The notes under the pieces: generated by a model
Databases searched by the model: none
What the model saw: the letters and a program-made list of their open reading frames with translations, nothing else
Told to the model about the DNA's origin: nothing
Shown: one piece after another, positions 14,907 to 17,951 of the stretch
Layout: every line of letters starts with the position of its first letter
Position numbering within the stretch: the stretch's first letter is position 1
NCBI GenBank assembly: GCA_036272735.1
Contig: DATAYF010000105.1
Span: 1 to 17,951 of the forward strand
Origin: DATAYF01 sp036272735
GTDB lineage: Bacteria > Chloroflexota > Ktedonobacteria > Ktedonobacterales > Ktedonobacteraceae
Direction: 5' to 3'
DNA length: 17,951 nt
Position numbers and translations under genes: made by a program

Positions 14907-15734
14907 TCATGCATTTCCTTCGTGCAACAGCGCGTGTAACTCCTGCTCACGCTCGGCGTAACGGTCAACGGTCGAGCCATCCGGGCGCTGTACTGGTGGG
15001 GCGTAGGCGTGCGTTGTACGGATGAATTGGCGCACCTCCCAGGGCTCATAGCATAACGCCGAAGGCTCCCCGGCGCGCACACGTGTGGATGATACCGCAC
15101 GATAGGAAGTGTCGAGGGGCAGGGCATGAATGTAGCGCGCGAAAGGCGCATTTTGTGGCTGCTGCACCAATTTTTGCAATTCCTCGGCTCCGTCGTCGCC
15201 ACGCGGCGCAACCAACAATTCGGCTTGCTGAAAAAGCTCGCGCAGCGCAGCATCACGATCCTGGTAGTAGTGCGGGTCAAGAATTTGCACGATCTTGTCA
15301 TAGCCCATTAAAAACAGGATGCGCCTGACGCCATGCAGCGAGGTGCGCATGGCCTGCGCCTGCTCGACATACAGCCCACGATTGAACAGCAGAATACCCA
15401 CGCGCGGCAGACGATGGGCAAGCAGTTCTTGCAGCAACATGATCCGATCCAGCAACAGAGGCCGCTCAACCGTCTCTTTATCCACCGTCTGTTTGCTAAA
15501 AGCGGCATAGACCTGCATCGACCCATGAGCGCGAGCATAATGTTGAGCCTGCTTGAGCATGGCCAGGTGCGCCCGCGTTGGCGGGTTGAACGAGCCGGTA
15601 AACACGATCACGTCTTTGCGCAGTCGAGGCGAACCGGCGACAACCACGGCACGTGGCGGCGCGTCTGCCCGCAATTGATCAATTTGGTGTTGTATACGCC
15701 GCAAACGTTGGACAATGGCAGGCGAAAAATGCAC
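14907..15734 (-). CDS. Nucleotidyltransferase, NadD/NMNAT-like
   Basis: A 275-residue protein of the nucleotidylyl-transferase superfamily that makes NAD or related dinucleotides from a nucleotide and ATP. After a 40-residue N-terminal extension comes the ATP-binding signature FTGSFNPPTRAHL (45-57). This is the (H/T)xxH version seen in NMNAT enzymes, with T53 and H56. FLMGYDKIVQI (141-151) corresponds to the GxD substrate motif, and SSTRVR (215-220) to the ISSTxxR motif. The substrate is uncertain: nicotinate or nicotinamide mononucleotide is likely, but a paralogue with another role is possible. The start is GTG 15734 with AGGGGG eight bases upstream, 15 bases after the kinase-TPR gene, so the two form an operon. 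Confidence 0.8.
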   Translation of the reverse strand: MHFSPAIVQRLRRIQHQIDQLRADAPPRAVVVAGSPRLRKDVIVFTGSFNPPTRAHLAMLKQAQHYARAHGSMQVYAAFSKQTVDKETVERPLLLDRIMLLQELLAHRLPRVGILLFNRGLYVEQAQAMRTSLHGVRRILFLMGYDKIVQILDPHYYQDRDAALRELFQQAELLVAPRGDDGAEELQKLVQQPQNAPFARYIHALPLDTSYRAVSSTRVRAGEPSALCYEPWEVRQFIRTTHAYAPPVQRPDGSTVDRYAEREQELHALLHEGNA

Positions 15735-15749
15735 GCTTGTGTCCCCCTG

Positions 15750-17630
15750 CTAAATCTTATATCCGAGCTGGCGAGCCTGGCCGTATTCCTGCTCCGCCTC
15801 TTCGCTAAAGCCGAGCTGCATCAACGCCTCGGCCCGGTTGTAGTGAAAGGCTCCCACCCTGGGCTGGAAATTGATAGCTTGCTCGAACGCGCCCAGCGCC
15901 TCCTCGTAGCTCCCCAATTGTGATAATATCTTCCCCTTGCCATTATACGCGGAAGCCAGGTGTGGATTGAGCGCCAGCGCCTGCTCAAAGGCCAATAGCG
16001 CCTCCTCGTAAAGTCCTAGTTCGTAGAGCACGCGCCCTTTGCCGCTCAAGGGGGCTGCGATGGCTGGATCAAGCTCGATGGTCGTCTGGTACTCTTGCAA
16101 AGCCTCTTCGTACAGGCGCAAGAAGTAGTAGGTGTCGGCCAGGTATTCATGCGCCTGCACGTGGTCGGGAACCAGCTCAAGCACATGCACAAAGCAGTCC
16201 TGGGCCTCGTGGAAGTGTCCAAGCGAGTAGAGCGAACGGCCCTTGCCGATCAGTGGTGATACATTCTTCTGATCCAGGCGAATAGCATGATCGAAGGCTG
16301 TTACCGCCCCCTGGTATTGCTTCGCGTGCCACAGCACCCAGCCCTTACCATCGTAGGCTGGCACGCTGCTGGCATCCAGGTGGATAGCCTGGTCGTAGGC
16401 CGCTACCGCCTCATCGAATTGTGCCAGGTAATACAGCGCATTGCCTTTACCCACGTACGCTTCGGTCAAGCCAGGATCAAGTTGGGTCGCGTGCTCGTAA
16501 GCTTTGCACGCCTCGGCGTAGTTGTGGGCGTCGAAGAGAATATTGCCCCTGCCGCTATAGGCCGAAGCATAGCTGGGATTGAGCTGAATGGCTCGCTCAT
16601 AAGAAACAAGCGCCTCTTCGCCTCGTCCCAGGTAGTAGAGCGTGGTGCCGCGTGCTTCGTAGGCATCGGCGAACTCGGGATCAAGGGCGCATGCACGCTC
16701 GAAGGCCAGCAGCGCATCTTGATAGCTGTGAGCATTGAACAATTGGTAGCCCTCTTCCAACCACTCCTCCTTCGTTTTATGGGTGGCACCAACCGGAGCA
16801 GTCGCCAGCGCGTGAATAAAGGCGGCGATATCCGGGTAGCGGTCCTCACGCTTCTTTGCCAGTGCTTTCAGGATAGCGCGCTCGATGTGCACCGGAATAT
16901 GTGAATTGAGATGCGAGGGAGGTGTTGGAATGTCATTTTGATGCTTCATACCCAGTGCCAGGGGATGAGAGGCGTTAAACGGTGGCTGGCCGGTCATCAA
17001 CTCGTAGGTGATACACGCCAGTGCATATTGATCGCTACGACGACTCGCCAGCCCCTCAAACTGTTCGGGAGCCATGTAAAGTGGCGAACCGGTCGCGTTC
17101 GCGTACTTCGTTTTCGTGGTTTCCAGAAACACAGCGATACCGAAATCGGCAATTAACGCATCATTGTTGGCGTCGAACAGAATATTCTCCGGCTTCAGGT
17201 CGCGGTGCACGATATACTGTTCATGCACAAATTGGAGCGCCTCACCAACCTGGGTAATGATGCGCAAGCACTCTTCAAGTGGCATGAGTCGGCGCTGATT
17301 GCGGTATTTACGCAGGTAATCACGCAGCGAACCATTCACAGCAAGCTCAGCAACCAGGTAGGGGAAGCCTTCGTCATCGATGCCAACATCGTATATAGGA
17401 AGGATATGGGGGTGTTTCAACGAATCGAGGAATTGCGCCTCCTGCAAGAAATTCTCTTGCTCTTCGGTCGAGCCAAGGTAATTGGTGTGCAATAATTTGA
17501 TGGCAACGTCGCGGTGTGTCAGAATGACGTGTACACCCTTATACACCCGCCCAAAAGCGCCATTGTTCAGCACGGAGGTAATGCGATAGTTGCCGATCTG
17601 CTTGTCGAGGTACCTGTCTTCAGCTTGCAT
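15750..17630 (-). CDS. Ser/Thr protein kinase with ten C-terminal TPR repeats
   Basis: A 626-residue cytoplasmic Hanks-type kinase. Kinase domain about 15-275: glycine loop NNGAFGRVY (22-30), VAIK lysine K45, alpha-C glutamate E64, HRDLKPEN (142-149, catalytic D144), DFG (162-164), MAPE (186-189). All catalytic residues are present. From residue 287 to the last residue the protein is ten tetratricopeptide repeats in exact 34-residue register, visible as LDP/LNP-type turns every 34 residues (317, 351, 385, 419 and on to 589). TPRs bind partner proteins, so this is probably a kinase with a built-in scaffold. There is no membrane helix. ATG 17630 has AGGA six bases upstream and a good promoter at 17692-17721. 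It is first in an operon with a NadD-like gene. Confidence 0.94.
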   Translation of the reverse strand: MQAEDRYLDKQIGNYRITSVLNNGAFGRVYKGVHVILTHRDVAIKLLHTNYLGSTEEQENFLQEAQFLDSLKHPHILPIYDVGIDDEGFPYLVAELAVNGSLRDYLRKYRNQRRLMPLEECLRIITQVGEALQFVHEQYIVHRDLKPENILFDANNDALIADFGIAVFLETTKTKYANATGSPLYMAPEQFEGLASRRSDQYALACITYELMTGQPPFNASHPLALGMKHQNDIPTPPSHLNSHIPVHIERAILKALAKKREDRYPDIAAFIHALATAPVGATHKTKEEWLEEGYQLFNAHSYQDALLAFERACALDPEFADAYEARGTTLYYLGRGEEALVSYERAIQLNPSYASAYSGRGNILFDAHNYAEACKAYEHATQLDPGLTEAYVGKGNALYYLAQFDEAVAAYDQAIHLDASSVPAYDGKGWVLWHAKQYQGAVTAFDHAIRLDQKNVSPLIGKGRSLYSLGHFHEAQDCFVHVLELVPDHVQAHEYLADTYYFLRLYEEALQEYQTTIELDPAIAAPLSGKGRVLYELGLYEEALLAFEQALALNPHLASAYNGKGKILSQLGSYEEALGAFEQAINFQPRVGAFHYNRAEALMQLGFSEEAEQEYGQARQLGYKI

Positions 17631-17691
17631 GGCGTTTCCTTCCGAGGTATGGTAGCGTAGCGAACCCGTAGAGTCGCGAAGCGTGAATGAC

Positions 17692-17721
17692 AGTATAGCA
17701 AAACGAGCTTTAAAACGTCAA
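17692..17721 (-). promoter_or_regulatory. Promoter of the kinase-TPR operon
   Basis: On the minus strand, -35 TTGACG (17716-17721), an 18-base spacer and -10 TATACT (17692-17697). The start near 17685 leaves a leader of about 55 bases. The hexamers and spacing are identical to those of the promoter at 6312-6341. Confidence 0.7.
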
Positions 17722-17815
17722 TGCAAAAAGTGGAGTTGCAACAAATCCGTCTTCTCTTTACTAAGACGCATTTGGGAAATAAAAAATGAGAAGCGGATAG
17801 GTAAGGCCTCCCATC

Positions 17816-17883
17816 AAGGCCAACACATAAAGGAACGTTAATGGTTTCCGCAAACCATTAACGTTCCTTTATGTGTTGGCCTT
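17816..17883. repeat. Perfect 32-bp inverted repeat downstream of the aconitase-like gene
   Basis: Arms 17816-17847 and 17852-17883 are perfect complements around the loop CCGC; the left arm begins AAGGCCAACACATAAAGG. On the minus strand the hairpin begins nine bases after the stop codon of the aconitase-like gene and could end its transcript. No long T-tract follows. The sequence is unrelated to the two other long inverted repeats. Confidence 0.85.
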
Positions 17884-17891
17884 TGCGTTGC

Positions 17892-17951
17892 TTATGCTTT
17901 TAGCAGACGGCGCAGCACCGTTTGCAGGATGCCGCCATTCTCGTAGTAGGT
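17892..17951 (-). CDS. acnA: Aconitate hydratase, C-terminal fragment (cut by window edge)
   Basis: Only the last 19 codons and the TAA stop are in the window. They read TYYENGGILQTVLRRLLKA, matching the C-terminus of AcnA-type aconitases (YY..GGIL..VLR.L). Aconitase converts citrate to isocitrate in the TCA cycle through a 4Fe-4S cluster, whose ligands are outside the window. The call rests on this short tail alone. Confidence 0.75.
   Translation of the reverse strand, partial: TYYENGGILQTVLRRLLKA

Noticed and set aside
15333..15923. A 196-codon plus-strand open frame opposite the nucleotidyltransferase and kinase-TPR genes
   Set aside because: It is antisense to two genes with clear motifs and to their operon junction.

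Overview
The window looks like ordinary chromosomal DNA from a Chloroflexota bacterium, most likely of the class Ktedonobacteria. This is an inference from gene content: two different Ser/Thr protein kinases (one fused to ten TPR repeats), a tandem FHA protein, a very large SWIM / XPB-like helicase-associated gene pair, and moderately high GC. No phage, insertion sequence with a transposase, CRISPR array or defence island is visible.

Layout. Left end (1-1340): on the minus strand a good promoter drives a tandem tRNA-Gly(GCC) - tRNA-Cys(GCA) unit, which ends in a strong hairpin terminator just before recO. Next (1339-6163), a minus-strand two-gene unit of about 800 codons each, overlapping and translationally coupled: a SWIM zinc-finger protein followed by a protein with an XPB/Ssl2-like helicase N-terminal domain. 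The two C-termini can be aligned to each other, so they look like diverged paralogues. A small unknown gene (6424-6681, plus) is read divergently from this unit and overlaps tail-to-tail with rsmE. rsmE and prmA form a minus-strand rRNA/ribosomal-protein methylation operon (6670-8378).

Middle. A membrane-tailed Ser/Thr kinase (8662-10065, plus) converges on a CocE-type alpha/beta hydrolase (10255-12030, minus). Upstream of cocE is a minus-strand membrane protein gene broken by one in-frame TAG (12163-12846). The reading frame stays open and protein-like for 75 more codons, so it is a recent nonsense pseudogene or a readthrough/recoding case. A tandem FHA protein (13046-13732) and a FrnE-type DsbA oxidoreductase (13985-14698) follow on the plus strand.

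Right end. A minus-strand kinase-TPR gene (15750-17630) is followed after 15 bases by a NadD/NMNAT-like nucleotidyltransferase. The window ends inside the C-terminus of an aconitase-like gene (17892-17951, minus).

The most unusual structures are three long, perfect and mutually unrelated inverted repeats (28, 33 and 32 bp arms) at gene 3' ends: two between convergent genes, one just downstream of the aconitase-like gene. They could be strong transcription terminators, MITE/REP-like insertions, or both. Otherwise the genes are mainly housekeeping (tRNAs, RecO, RsmE, PrmA, aconitase) mixed with Ser/Thr phosphosignalling components (two kinases and an FHA reader).
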